Origin: Nephrocerus scutellatus
Lineage: Eukaryota; Arthropoda; Insecta; Diptera; Pipunculidae
DNA length: 64,000 nt
Direction of reading: 5' to 3'
Assembly: GCA_947095585.1 (NCBI GenBank)
Contig: OX352761.1
Location: 26,565,777-26,629,776 of the forward strand
Shown: piece after piece, positions 32,490 through 44,284 of the stretch
How the letters are laid out: each line of letters opens with the position of its first letter
Position numbering within the stretch: the stretch's first letter is position 1
Position numbers and translations under genes: made by a program
The notes under the pieces: model-generated
Database searches by the model: none
The model's input: only the letters and a program-made list of their open reading frames with translations
What the model was told of the DNA's origin: nothing

Positions 32490-33365
32490 TATAACGAGCT
32501 CCGACAAGGGGATGGATTGTCCTGCGTTCTCTTCATACCGGCGTTGGAGAAAGTGATCCGAGACTCTGACGTAACGGCGAGAGAAACAATTCTCTGTAAG
32601 TCCATTCAGATACTGGCTTACGGGCAATATTGGCATCGTTGGTAGAAACCCAATAGCTGTACAGAGCTGTTAATCAAGATCGAGCGGGCTGCACGAAATA
32701 TGGGACTGCACATAAATGAGAGCAAAACAAAGTAAATGGTGGGTGGCCACGCCTGCGAGTAGAAGATCCAACATTGGTCCCTCAATTCAAATAGTGGAGC
32801 GCGAATTTGAAGAAGTGCAATCCTTTTACTATCTCGGGTCAACTGTAGCAGCCGATAGCAGCATGAAACCAGAAGTACGCGCACGGTTTCGAAAAGGCAA
32901 CAAAGCCTACTAAAGTCTGTCAAGGCTCTTCAAATCCAGGAAATTAACCATAACATCCAAGCTGATGGTGTAAAAGACAATGGTCATACCAGTGCTTACA
33001 CATGCATTAGATACTATTTAGCCGCGTTCGATCTTACGGAGAATTGTTGGCCACTTATGTAAGGAATGATGATTCCGAGATTCTATAATGACAAGATCTA
33101 TGAACTTTACCGCGATGTCGACATCGTGAAAAGAATTAAGCTCCGGTCAGCAAGACACCTAGCCCGCATGTGCGAAGAGGATCTTTCTCGGAATATCCTT
33201 TGCGGTATGATTTATGGGACACGACAGCGAGGCAGGTCAAGCAAACCCTGAAAGGATGACATACAAAGACGCACAGATTTTAGAGATGCTACAATCTGTA
33301 TGACATCGGCTCAAAATCGGGACTGCTGGAGAGATTTTTTGCTGGAGGTTAGGCACGAACTAAGA
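32490..33365 (+). mobile_element. RTE-A retrotransposon, RT to C-terminus
   Basis: Starts NELRQGDGLSCVLFIPALEK, then VIRDSDVTARETILCKSIQI and LAYGQYWHRW where YADDIDIVG is expected, so the catalytic YADD box is destroyed. It goes on with RAARNMGLHINESKTK, RRSNIGPSIQIVEREFEEVQ, FYYLGSTVAADSSMKPEVRA and RFRKGNKAY. After deletions come YNDKIYELYRDVDIVKRIK, LARMCEEDLSRNILCGMIYG and SAQNRDCWRDFLLEV. It ends around 33365 without the GATGAT tail. Confidence 0.78.
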
Positions 33366-35469
33366 TTATGAAAATACAATAGGATGCATGCTTTCTCTTA
33401 TTTCTTATACTTTATACCTATTGCGTTTTATTTTAACGAAAAAAACTTAGTCCAGCTTAAAACCATGAAATGATGAAAAAAGTTGGCATTTTCAAATGTC
33501 CATATTTCGGCAAAAACAGCGACTGGAAAACTCGTTAACTGAGTCATATTTATCTAATGTTACTCCAGCCAAAAATCCTCTATTTCAGAATTGATGTTGA
33601 CCGCAATAGAAGACAATTTCCAAATAGGCCACTGGAGAATACCAACACATAATAAGTTTGTGGACTTTGTACAGAATGTAGGGAATTCAAAGGTCATCTA
33701 TAGTAGGTAGTACCGTAGATTTGACGTATAACTGAGCCCTACATTCGAAATTGTTTACTTGCTTATGCACTTTTGCTTCACAGTCGGTCGCCAAAGTCTC
33801 ATACAGGGAATGACAAATATCTTTATCATTTTAAATAAGTTGTTGTTGTGTCTCGTCCAGTCACAGCAACAGTCATTGTGGTTTTGATTAAGCCACACAC
33901 ACAGACACACCGTCTTGTTATATCTTATTTTCTGCATTTTATTTCATTCTGCTATAAAGTGTGCACTTTGCCTGGATAATAATAACATTTTGTCCTGACT
34001 AAGCAAACAACAACGAGCTCAGCAAAATGGTGATAAGATCTGATTCACAGATAACAAACGAGAACCGATCCAATCCGCGCGGCACCAAACATTTTGTGGT
34101 TTTGGTAGAATTGAAACAGACACCAAGCCACCGAGAAAACAGAGAAAATACATAAAATTATTCAGCAACTGTCCGTGTTCGACGTGGACGGACGGCACAC
34201 AAAGGAACAGTAGTGCAGTTAATGAAGGCATCTTGCTCACAACAGTGAAAGTCATCATATCCTGTCATAGCCAACACCATGGAACGATTTTATGTATATG
34301 GTGATACTCGTAGCCCCGATTTCGTTTGGTTTCTTATCTCAAAATTAAATAATAAAGGAGTTCCTATACCTACCTACAAACAAGTATAGCTGCACAAAGA
34401 TAAGAGCCAGCCCACAGCTGGGAATTCGTACTCTGGACATGCTGTTCGAGGCAAACGCCCCTTAAAAGGATATCGATCCGATTTTTTTTTGTTTTCTTGT
34501 ATGGGCGGCCGATACTGTTGCGATAATGTATATTATTTTGTAAGTGATTACCAACAGGAATAAAATGAGAATGTATAATATTGTAATGTGTCACAACGAG
34601 TAGGTGATAAGCAATAAATAGAATGGACGATTATTGTTATAAAAAAAAATTAACTGATAGTATAAGCGCATATTAGGCCCATCTGTGAATTCCCCAAAGG
34701 TCCTGTGATTGGTGTCATAGTTCAATATATACCGAGACTACCTACCTTCTGGGGATACCCTTGTATTTCGTTTAACTGGTACTTAATGGTACTTAGATTA
34801 GTTTTATTTTGGAACATTAAACCTTTAAAGTGGTGGTAGCAACGCCATGATTCTTCACCATGTGCATGTGGGCAATAAAACCTTGTGGTTGCTTTTGAGT
34901 CACCCAAACACTTGGCTTTATCACTGAATGTTAAGCCTATTAATATATAATTTAATATAATAATTTAAGCTTTTCAGTTAAAACTTCCCGATTTTTCATT
35001 GAAATTTGGTTTAAAAATTTATTGTTTTTTTTTATAAAAACGCACGCATCAAGAGACTTGAATGCTTATATTGCCAAGGCACAGTTTAGATATGTAGGTG
35101 CTAACCACTGCACCATTAACACCGATAATTGAATGGAAATGACAATCCCTTAACTAACTCGAAGCATGGAAATATAAATAGGAAACACAAACGCCTGCCT
35201 AAGGTGAAGAATCTTCAACGTTCAAACTGCTGGTGTATAAGGTAATGCTTGTATTAGTAAGTAATGAGGAGAAATAAAACCGTAATGTTCTCTAGAAAAG
35301 AGGTACCCAATGTCATCACCATGATCGTTCGGGCACATCAGGACATCCATGCAAGTAGCTCTGTGAATTCCTTACCATTCTAACCATTGTCAGAAAGGTA
35401 ACCTACTGGAGCCCATCTGTATTGTGTGTGACGACCACGACCACCATTAGATTGATGGTCAACATTGGT
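33366..35469. other. Unassigned sequence, one possible I/LOA sliver
   Basis: No gene recognised. At 34885-34945 the minus strand reads GLTFSDKAKCLG, resembling LTFSDRVKYLG of the I/LOA element at 3125-4795, but the neighbouring residues do not continue the match. Confidence 0.35.
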
Positions 35470-35690
35470 GTCAGTGTAGAACAAGTAAATGTGAAAAAGT
35501 TAGGTTTTCGGAGCAAATAAATCTTTTATGATGCTGAAAATAATATCCACTTTTACACGAGCCAAATGCGACCGGCAACATGCGTCACACGCGGGAACCC
35601 GCTCCCAAAATTTCAGCTCTGTAAGTCGTGTGAAAGTTCGCTAAAAGTGACCTCAAAAAAGTCGAAATAAACCGGCAAGCAGGGCAAGTC
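35470..35690 (+). mobile_element. Helitron 3' subterminal fragment
   Basis: Shares with 17190-17470 the order AAGTAAATGTGAAAAA, the CGTCACACGCGGGA segment, AAAATTTCAGCTCT(G/C)TA, GGT/AGTCGTG..AAAG and GACCTCAAAAAA. The CTAG end is absent. Confidence 0.55.
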
Positions 35691-36164
35691 AAGTAAGGAT
35701 GAAAAAAATGCTGCAGGGCTAATACTAATGAAGTCCAGAACACAAAAGGATTATGTACAGCATCAAGACGCATTAACGATTGCGTGCCCATACATTGAGT
35801 TATCGGGAAATGAGGATAGCGTTGTTACTTTTAAAAAGATCGTCTTGGCCACGTGCTTTCTCTCATAATTTGTCGGAAAAAAGGCCGCAGTTTAGGCACG
35901 ATTGTACATCTCTGAGAGTTGGGCTGATCAAAGACGTAAACATCTGGGTTAATCGCAAACTTTTTTTGCTGTCTGATAGAACTTGATAATGTTCGGGGGT
36001 ATCTAAATGGGATGGTGAAAAGTCAGGAGCCAACAGCCCTAACATTCATTACACTTTCATTGTGATAAAAAAACAAACAGTCACTGGCATGACAATCCCA
36101 TACTATATTTCTCCTCAGTCGATGCCTTTAAATAACGATGCAATGCTTGTGTACTAACAAACAA
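35691..36164. other. Unassigned sequence between two Helitron fragments
   Basis: No recognisable feature. Confidence 0.35.
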
Positions 36165-36590
36165 GTAAATGTAAAAAATTTATTTTTTCGGGTCGATCGA
36201 CGCACGCCACACAGTCCTTTATTATTTGGTAATAATCGCCAAAATATCTGTATTTGAGGTCGGGCCTATTTCAAAGTATTTCCTTTTTTCCACGCATCTC
36301 ACGCGCCACACGCGACTCGCGACGCACGTCACACGCGGGATATCAAAATTGGCACTTAATATTGAGTTGCTCACACCTCTAGGTCGTGCAGAAGCTGGTT
36401 AAAAATTACCTAAAAAAAACGAGAAAATGGCAACATTTCCACCCATAACACGCGCCACATCCGACACAGTTATCACGCGGAATATAAAAAATGCTATTTG
36501 GAACTTAGATACTCACAACATTTCAGTTCTCTAGGTCCTAGGTGGTTAAAAAGGACCTAAAATTAGTCGAAAATACAGACAAACTTTACC
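36165..36590 (+). mobile_element. Helitron 3' subterminal fragment, longer copy
   Basis: Closely follows 17200-17530: AGTAAATGTAAAAAATTTAT, then CACACAGTCCTTTATTATTT, GGTAATAATCGCCAAAATAT, CTGTATTTGAGGTCGGGCCT, CGCGACGCACGTCACACGCG and AACGAGAAAATGGC. It passes into TRE sequence without the terminal hairpin. Confidence 0.75.
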
Positions 36591-37956
36591 CCAGTTGAAT
36601 AAAACTTTTTGAAAAGCAATCTGAACTGACCAAATCTTGTGATCAATTTTTTAAAGCCCGATTTTAATTAAACTTTACCCACATGTGGATTTCCAATATC
36701 AACACTTTCTAAAGGGTGTCCCAACAAGAGCGCCAGATTTAAGGGCGTCCCAAAAAGAGCGTCGGATTTAATTTTTAAAGAAAAAACTCATTTGTTTTTG
36801 AATTAAGCCAACCTTTTTGTTTCTACATAAAGAAAAAAATAGTTCCGATTAAACGTAAAATACAACATCAGGCAAATGGCAACCACTAAAACTCTGGCTC
36901 AGGGTTATTCTTTTATTATACAAAATGGCGGCAAATTTAAATCCGGCGCTCTTGTTGGGACACCATATATTAATAATAAAATATTATTTAAAGAATTAGC
37001 CATATATTAATATTCGGGAGTGGTCGGGACCCAGTTTCATATAAATTTTTAAAAAATTTACCCGATTTTCTTAAAATTGTATACACACCTATATTTCCGA
37101 TGGGCAACACTTTTTGTAAAATTTGGAAGTGATCGGGTACCAGGGTTGTTGAAAAATGTTACCCGATTTTCTTCAAATTTTATACACACATGTTCAATCC
37201 GATAGACAACACTTTTTGTGTAAAGGGCCAAGGGGCTTCCATATAATTTTTTTTTAATTTTCTTGAAATTTTGTACACGTGTGTTCTCTTCGATGACAAG
37301 ACTTTCTGTAAAAATTAGGAAGTGATAAGGTCCCAGGGCCTAGGTGATCCCAAATAATTATTTTAAAAAGTAACCCGATTTTATTCAAATTTTGCACATT
37401 GTGTATTCCCCATTAGATAATTTACACGATAAATTTAAATTTTTATGGGTTGTTTTATTGAATTCTCTAAATTAACTTCGATTTCAAGTGTGTTTGACTG
37501 TCTGTGTCTCGTGGAATCTTGCGATCAACTCTGAACCCACTTCCCATTTTATTGAAATTGGAATTTTGCACACATTTGTATTTCCTGAGACAACACTTTA
37601 TATTAAAATTTAGGGCCTCTTGGGCCTCAGGGCTGAGGGGTTCCCATATAAATCTTTTAAAAATTAACCCGATTTTCTTCAAATTTTAAACACATGTCTA
37701 TCACTGATGGACAAAATTTTTTTGATTTTTTTTTAGAGTGATCGGGCCCTGAGGCCTGAGGTGTTCCCATATAATATTTCAAAAATTAGCCCGTTTTTTT
37801 GTCAAATATTAAGTACATGTCTCACTGATTGACAAAACTTTTTGTAAATTTGTTGGAGTGGTAGGGCCCTGAAACCTGAGTGTTTCCCATGTAAATTTTT
37901 CATTTACATTTGTCCGATATTATTAAAATATTAAACACATATGTACCTCTAATAGC
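36591..37956 (+). repeat. TRE arrays, two adjoining copies
   Basis: A first copy from about 36600 has GATCAATTTTTTAAAGCCCG and several monomers, interrupted by a MITE at 36713-36966. It ends with AATTTTTATGGGTTGTTTTA at about 37436-37456. A second copy follows at once (GAATTCTCTAAATTAACTTC at 37459, CGTGGAATCTTGCGATCAAC) with further monomers up to the RTE-A leader at 37957. The direct junction of one copy's 3' end with the next copy's 5' end shows the element borders. Confidence 0.8.
36713..36966. mobile_element. MITE, about 254 bp, with duplicated left terminal repeat
   Basis: The ends are inverted: GGTGTCCCAACAAGAGCGCC plus (A/G)GATTTA on the left and the exact counterpart on the right (36937-36966). 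Immediately inside the left end, 36741-36770, a second copy of the terminal repeat (AGGGCGTCCCAAAAAGAGCG) lies in tandem. The element is inserted into a TRE array. No coding capacity. The TIR style and a TA at the right edge suggest a Tc1/mariner-type origin, which is inference. Confidence 0.75.
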
Positions 37957-38142
37957 GGTCAGCCATCAGCAGAGTAGGGCGAATAACACAGAATGCTTCA
38001 TAAATGCATGTGGCCGGTATCTATCTCTGACTGGTGGAAGTGCGATCAAACCTCCACGTGGTGGCCGCTGGTAATTTTCCTCCAGTAAATGAAAAGCGAA
38101 ATGATCGATCGGGTCCCTTCAAAGTAAGGTTGGCGTACATAC
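37957..38142 (+). mobile_element. RTE-A solo leader fragment
   Basis: Matches 10091-10262 over about 170 bases (GTCAGCCATCAGCAGAGTAG, CTTCACGTGGTGGCC-like block, GGTAATTTTC.TCCAGTA, GAAAAGCGAAATGATCG). Only the leader is present and it interrupts a TRE array. Confidence 0.75.
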
Positions 38143-38480
38143 ATGGTGGTCATGTAAATTTTTTTAAAAATTAGTCCGTTTTATTAAAATTTTAAACACA
38201 TATGTGCCTCCAATAGACAAAACTTTTCTAAAGCCCGGGTGCCAATGTAAATTAAAATTAGTTTGATTTTTTTTCAAACTTTAAACACATGTGTATCTCC
38301 GATGACAAAACATTTTGTAAATTTGTTTGAGTGATAGCGCCCTGACACCTGAGTGGTGCTCATGTAAATTTTTTAAAAATTAGCCCGATTTTCTTTAAAT
38401 TTTATACACATATGTATCGCCTATTAAAGAATTTACATGAACAATTTTAATTTTTATGGGTTCTTTTTCTGTATGTGTTA
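38143..38480 (+). repeat. TRE array, continuation to its 3' end
   Basis: Three diverged monomers and the terminal AATTTTTATGGGTTCTTTTT at 38446-38465. Confidence 0.75.
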
Positions 38481-39924
38481 TTTTTTCATTTCACATACCC
38501 AGAACCTGAAGAAGAGTTATCTCGCGAAGGATAGACAAGAAAATCTTGCTTCATGGCCACCGGTACATTGAAGAAATTACCTTTAACTATGACCAATAAC
38601 TTGTAAATAAAAAATTTGCTTTAAAAGAAATCTGGGTTAACAGCAATGAGAAAATTCGGGATATAAAACGGCTACCACGAAAAACGTAAAAGAAATCGGC
38701 TATGAAGGTTTACTACCTAGACGCGTATGTTTTCATGAGGGTTTATTATTAACCCCAAGTTGACTTCGAACCCTTAGCTAATCTTAAAGATCTTATATCC
38801 TATATCCTATAACAATGATCTATTAATAGATATTATGGAGGATATGGTTCACATATCGGAAAGGACGAACACTAAATACCACCCTACCATCCGAGCCAGT
38901 TGACAGTTTAATTCCTAAAATACCCTTTTATATAAGTATCGATCCTGCCCTCATATATATCGTAGTATATATCCGCGTGCCCATATACACGTGTGTGCGC
39001 GTTCATAGAAAATTAAATTTAAAATTCCTTCCAAATGAATCAACGGCACGCACCATGTCTAAAGAAATCATTCCCGGTCCCAAAATATAATGATGACCAT
39101 GCGCTGCAGCCAATTTAAATGCGACTGAATCCTGCCAATGTGCTACCCGCAGGATTTCCCTATGGTGCTTGTACGCTAAATACGGAATATTGTAAATGGA
39201 CGCAAATTGAGCGAAATTAAAGTCAATTAAAGAAATAAACTGCATTTGGAAAAGAATGACGAATTCAGTTTAAAAACGATGTGAAACGATCACTTCGGTG
39301 ATGAGGGACAACCCATGCATGGCATATTGAACACTCGTATTCATGTATTAGTATGCAGCGAGCGCTTTGTTCATTAATTGAAAATAAAATTCGTTTTCAG
39401 TTCGTCCTCGGAAGTGGTTGCAAATGCCCTTTTTTGTGAGTAATAAGGACAAACAGATCTAAGGCCAAGTAGTCGTTCTTTATTTCTATTTTTTGTAGGG
39501 ACCGCAAGATTCATTACAAGCATTTCATGACACTGTGATTTGAAAAGAGTCTCATAACTCATAACACAAGTTTTTTAAAATTCTTCATCGTTTCTATAGT
39601 ATCATTGCCAGATAAGAACAACTTCTACGAATATGATATGCTCCTACAAATAGCCCTGTCTTCCTATCAATCTGGGGTTTAAGAAAATGATCCAAAGCTA
39701 CAATGTAGTGATGCGACAAATACCCGTACCATGGTATATCGGTCTTTGTCTTGCAGACTGAGTCTTAGTATTGTTCTTGCATTGGTGCCTTTAGTTTTGG
39801 TCTTGGTTTGGTTCTTGCTCTTGCTCAGTCAGTCTTAGGTTTTGTGGTCTTGCTGCCTTGCTACCTTTAGTTCTATGATCTTGTGGTCTTTTAATGTTAT
39901 TACATTGCTAGAGTTACCAATATA
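38481..39924. other. Unassigned sequence with a (GTCTTG)-like tract
   Basis: No gene recognised. At about 39738-39895 the plus strand is rich in TTGGTCTTGG and TTCTTGCTCTTGC units, which may be a decayed minisatellite or the subterminal part of a DNA transposon. Confidence 0.4.
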
Positions 39925-40435
39925 CGAGCTTTTCTACTGCATGGAATAAACGTGTGCTGGCCAGCCGTAGACAAAGCCACATACAGGAAAATAATAGAGA
40001 AGCTGCAAAGAGCAGCCGTGTGTACATTAGTGGGTGCTCTGTGGACGATAACTATACGTGCCCTATTGTACTTCACATTCGATTTGTCGATATCTTCGGC
40101 AGGCATAAAGCGGCCAATACGGCTATGCAAAATTCTGCAGCAAATCAATGGCAATTTCTCTAGACACTCTAAGATAAACCATTTGTTAAATAATGAATTG
40201 GAAAATCTTGACTACACCGCAACTGTCCTGTGCATCGATAAAGGTTTTCGGGCAAAATGCCCTTCCGAAGAATTCTGAAGAAGTGCTTCTATACCGGAAA
40301 CCGAAGCTGTGCAGTTTTTCACTGACGGCTCCAAACATTTCTGTTCGTCTGCCAGATTACTGTATAGCGTGTACCAAGCTGAGATAATAGCAATTGTGGA
40401 GGTATATTATAATTTATTTGGAATGTCAGAAATCA
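39925..40435 (+). mobile_element. I/LOA-type retrotransposon, RT end and start of RNase H
   Basis: Plus strand reads CWPAVDKATYRKIIEKLQRA, then RALLYFTFDLSISSAGIKRP, INHLLNNELENLDYTATVLC and IDKGFRAKCPSEEF. After a frameshift come VQFFTDGSKH with the first RNase H Asp and YQAEIIAIVE with its Glu. The order equals 4330-3900 on the minus strand (ALDILFDLTPLDIYSRQVAA, FYTDGTK, FQAEIVAI), so it is another copy of a related element. It breaks off before the other catalytic residues. Confidence 0.72.
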
Positions 40436-40689
40436 GGACGCTGTAGTCACTTTCACTAAAAAGTAAAGGGTAGTGTTGAGCCAACACTCTTCTCCCAACA
40501 AGATAAGTGAGAATTTCAGCATCAATCTGCAGGGCGGACGAACTCGAGAGGAAACGTACGACTATCCATTTAATACCGGAAAGTGTGGGGAGGCATATTA
40601 CGATGCCTAAATTGGCTCAAGCGGGGCTTGAGGCGCTCTAGTGCGTTGATTGCCATGTAAAGACGAGAGGGACTCTTATCTATATCAAA

Positions 40690-41145
40690 TATAGATAGTC
40701 CTCATTACTCTTTTGATACTAGCCTTTTAAGGTCCCCGTGGCAGGGTCCAGCTGCATCTTACCCTATCTTTGCGAATGGTGAAGGGCTTTCCCACGGAAT
40801 ATAAAGGGGCCGCGGGTACTTAGAGTATGCTCAGTATGTCTTCGTACTTTAGCGACCCCAGAAAGGGCTACTAGTACTTGGAGAATCTTTTATGGGTGGT
40901 CCTTTCGTATTTCGTAGCTCAGCCCTAAAACTGCAGGGCCGTGGTATGCTTAGGATAGTTTCTAACCTAGGCGGCCTATGATAGCATGCAATCCTAGTGA
41001 CAAATGATGGGGTCGAGATTTCGGACGATGTGCTGCTAGGGTTAGCTTTGCTTCGCCCAGGCATTTATACTGAACGAGCTGAGACCTTTAATGTCAGATC
41101 TCACCACGGTCGCGTTGGTACTACGGGTGCTGGTTCCGCCCACAG
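40690..41145 (-). mobile_element. RTE-B 5' leader fragment
   Basis: The minus strand matches 54946-55360 over about 400 bases at clearly recognisable similarity: GTACCAACGCGACC, TGGTGAGATCTGACAT, GCAGCACATCGTCCG, CCCATCATTTGTCACTAGGA, CATACTCTAAGTACCCGCGG. It has no coding part. The sequence up to about 41500 may continue the same leader, because it directly precedes this block on the minus strand, but I have no second copy to prove that. Confidence 0.65.
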
Positions 41146-41964
41146 ATGAGGTTGATCTCCTTGGAAGTTAGCTGAGTCTGGGCCAACGTTTGGTTGAGGA
41201 CTTGACCTACGTAATGGCTGGTGGTTTACTACACAAATGCGGGTAGAGTGCTAGCATTGGTAACACCCGTAGTCCCCTGGTGTTACCAAATTCTTTGGTA
41301 CATCAGTTTTACGTCCGGATCTTACTGGTGCGATTATGTGCTCTCTGTGAGGTTGCATATCTCAACCGGTTGTTGTGAACCAAAGATCGACAAGGATTTA
41401 GATAGGTTCTGCTCTATGCAATGAGTTACTGGCACATCTGTCTAAGATGGACGTTGATTGTCGTATAACTAATCCGTGTCTGGGATCGTGGGGACCGTGG
41501 AATTATGCCCTATGTTGGCGGTGTTCACATTAATCCAAAGACATTTCATGGCCTTTTTGGGGAACATGAAAAAAGGCTGGGTCTGGAAATTAATGATTTC
41601 TGAGAAGGGGAAACCGTAGTTTACTTTCTCTGTTAATATCCGGCATTAGCACATGTAAGGCACAAACATCTGGGTAAGTGCAGAATGGACAACCCTCGAT
41701 CTCGAGAACAGTAAAGTGCGAGCGATACATTTAGAATTCTGGTTAATTCGTACTATTCTTGTTTTAGCTTTTCAGGTAGAGGCATGGTCTCATTCTAGAT
41801 TTTACTATTGAATCCAGACAAGACTGCAATACCAAGATTAATTTCGCTTATCAATACTCAGATATGTGACAGCTCTTCTACAAGGCCAATCAATCATTAA
41901 CTGAATTAGCTGTGAATAATAAGAAGTCAAAACATAAGAGACTATAACCTGGGATATCAATGAT
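41146..41964. other. Unassigned, possibly more RTE-B leader
   Basis: No domain seen. The G+C level of 41146-41500 is like that of the adjoining leader block. Confidence 0.35.
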
Positions 41965-42135
41965 ATCGGGTTAACTTTTTAAAAAAAATTGTATAGGACC
42001 CCGACCCAAAATTTTTAGAAAAAGTGTTGTTCGTCGGAAATACACATGTGTATACAATTTTAAGAAAATCGGATTAATTTTTATTTTAAACTTGTATGAC
42101 GACCCACGGCCCCATGATCCCGGGGCCCGGGGTCT
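41965..42135 (-). repeat. TRE fragment, one monomer
   Basis: The minus strand shows ACACATGTGTATTTCCGACG, AACACTTTTTCTAAAAATTT and the GGGCCGTGGGTCGTCATACA block. Confidence 0.7.
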
Positions 42136-44284
42136 CCAAATATACCAATATACCCATCGCCGACACCGTTGATGCGTTCGCGTTGGCACGGAAAGATACT
42201 TGTCAAAATTACATGCCCACTCTAACCCGCTGCTCGACGCTCATAGTAATGTAAGAAAGTACGATTGAAGAAAAAACCGCTACTACCTATGAGTAGAATA
42301 AACTGGCCATTAGATCAAACAATTTAGGTTTAAGATTTGCAAAATGATTGTCATTTTCTTAAATAAGAAAGATTCAACAAAAGAAAAGTAATTTAAAAAA
42401 TGTTCATCTGAGCTATTAAGTTTTGCAGGATCATTTTGTAGGTTTAAAAACTAATTTGAACGACTTCTAATCCTACAGAGATTTATTAGAAATTAATTTG
42501 CAGACAAGTTACAAAATTTTATACCAAACGATCATTTAAGTCGATCTTCAAAAACGAATAATGTGACCTGACCCTCTGTGCGATCGTGTGGCCTTTATTT
42601 GTCATCGGCGCGTCCATCGGTCAGCATAATATCTAGTATCTACAACATAATGTACTCGTAATTAGGTGATTGCAACAAAAACAGCTGGCAGTGGCAACTA
42701 CTGTCAACTAGAAATTTCGTAATTTTGATCACTTTTTTTGGCCAGCCATCATTTAGTCCATCGCGATCGCAAACAGATTAAAAAGAAATCACAAAGTGCT
42801 GAACTGCAGTCGTACTTGTAACTATATGATATCTGCCTGATGCTGATGGCTGAATGTCACAAAGTCCACAAAAAGTTTTACCTTAAGTCGTTGTTGTCGT
42901 TGTTGCTTATAATGTTACTTTGAATTAATTGCAATTAGTGCAAAGATATAAATTTCCTTGTTGCTTTTTGTTCGTTTTTCTTTGCCAAATCACTTGGCTT
43001 GCATGGTGTGTGTGTAACGTGACAGTTTCGGCGGCGGTGGCAAAATTAAAATAAAATTATCATCCAAATAAGCAAAAAAAAAACAAAAGTTGCTTTTCAT
43101 TGTTTGTTTTGTAAATTTTATTGCAAAAAAACAAGCAACGAAGAATTAGAGATAAATAGGTCAGTAGTTGTAGAATTTCATTTCAATGTTGGCCCACTTG
43201 CCACCACCACCTTGAAGGCTTTTTGTGTCTTTACCACACACACACACACACACACACACACTAACCCAATGACACTTTTGTATACGAGTATAGTTTGCTT
43301 ACTTTTTGAACTGTAACTGTGAACGCTGCGAGACTTTTGCAATGTGCAAGAAATTGAGGTTTTCCTGAATTTGTATTTCTTTTGTTTTGTTATTCGTGAT
43401 GAAATTTGGAGCAAAACACACAATTGTAGCAGGTAGACACGTGCTCACGAAGGCCAACATACACACTCCTCCATACAAAAGTTATGGCACCAGAATCCGT
43501 TAAGAATTTTCAGCGTATTGTTTTCGGAAGTTATATAGGGAAGCTTGAAAGGTCAGCAAATTACTTCTTAACATAGACCCTGGGTCGAATTTCAGCTTGG
43601 TCTTAATCGGCAACTAGGTACATGTATACCTCAATGACCAATTGTTTTTATATGGCTACTTCCTATGTTAATGCGATAATTGAGATTCAGTTGTGCATAG
43701 TTTAGATACTGGATTCCTAGTTTTAAGGAGAAATTGTTTATCCAGAAAACAAAAACCCACATATTGCGAGCCCGAAGATCGAACCTAATAATCGGGGCAA
43801 CTGATTACACACTCTCTGTCCCACCTTCTCACACTGACCCTTACCTCTGGCCAAAAAACTGAAGCCTATAATCTCCGGGTCAAAAAACAATGTACAATGG
43901 TGAAAACCTGATGAAAATCAGTTCAGTAGTTTCCAAGACTAGCGTATTCTATTGAGAGCGCAAAATTGACCTCTTTTTATGGGCATAACTTGCATCCCTG
44001 TTCTACCCCCATTAATGATTCAAAGAAAACTGATAATTGTTTTCCATCTTTAAGAGTACCAACTGATCTCGAGAGCTTCGCTAACCGCATACCTTAACCC
44101 CCGCCTTCCTGGTAACACCGGGGTGTGGGTGTACTATGCGCTAAAACTTTCCCCCACCTGCCCATAATATACACAGAAAATTTTATAAAAACCGTTTGGT
44201 AAATGTGGCTGATAATAACATTTTTCATTTTCCACCCTCCAGGGAGGAGGAGGACGGTATACTATAGCATTTAACCTTACCCCA
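42136..44284. other. Unassigned sequence with (CA)n
   Basis: Contains a (CA)n run at 43235-43261. GATGAAAATCAGTTCAGTAG at about 43911 resembles a motif common near the ends of arthropod transposons, but I cannot assign it. No gene seen. Confidence 0.4.
43235..43261 (+). repeat. (CA)n microsatellite
   Basis: About 13 uninterrupted CA units. Confidence 0.95.

Noticed and set aside
34720..34950. Possible I/LOA reverse transcriptase piece on the minus strand
   Set aside because: Only about 12 residues match; the rest does not follow the family, so it is noted but not annotated as an element.
43770..43830. B-box-like GGTTCGATCTTC on the minus strand
   Set aside because: No A box at the right distance and no body shared with SINE-1; probably chance.
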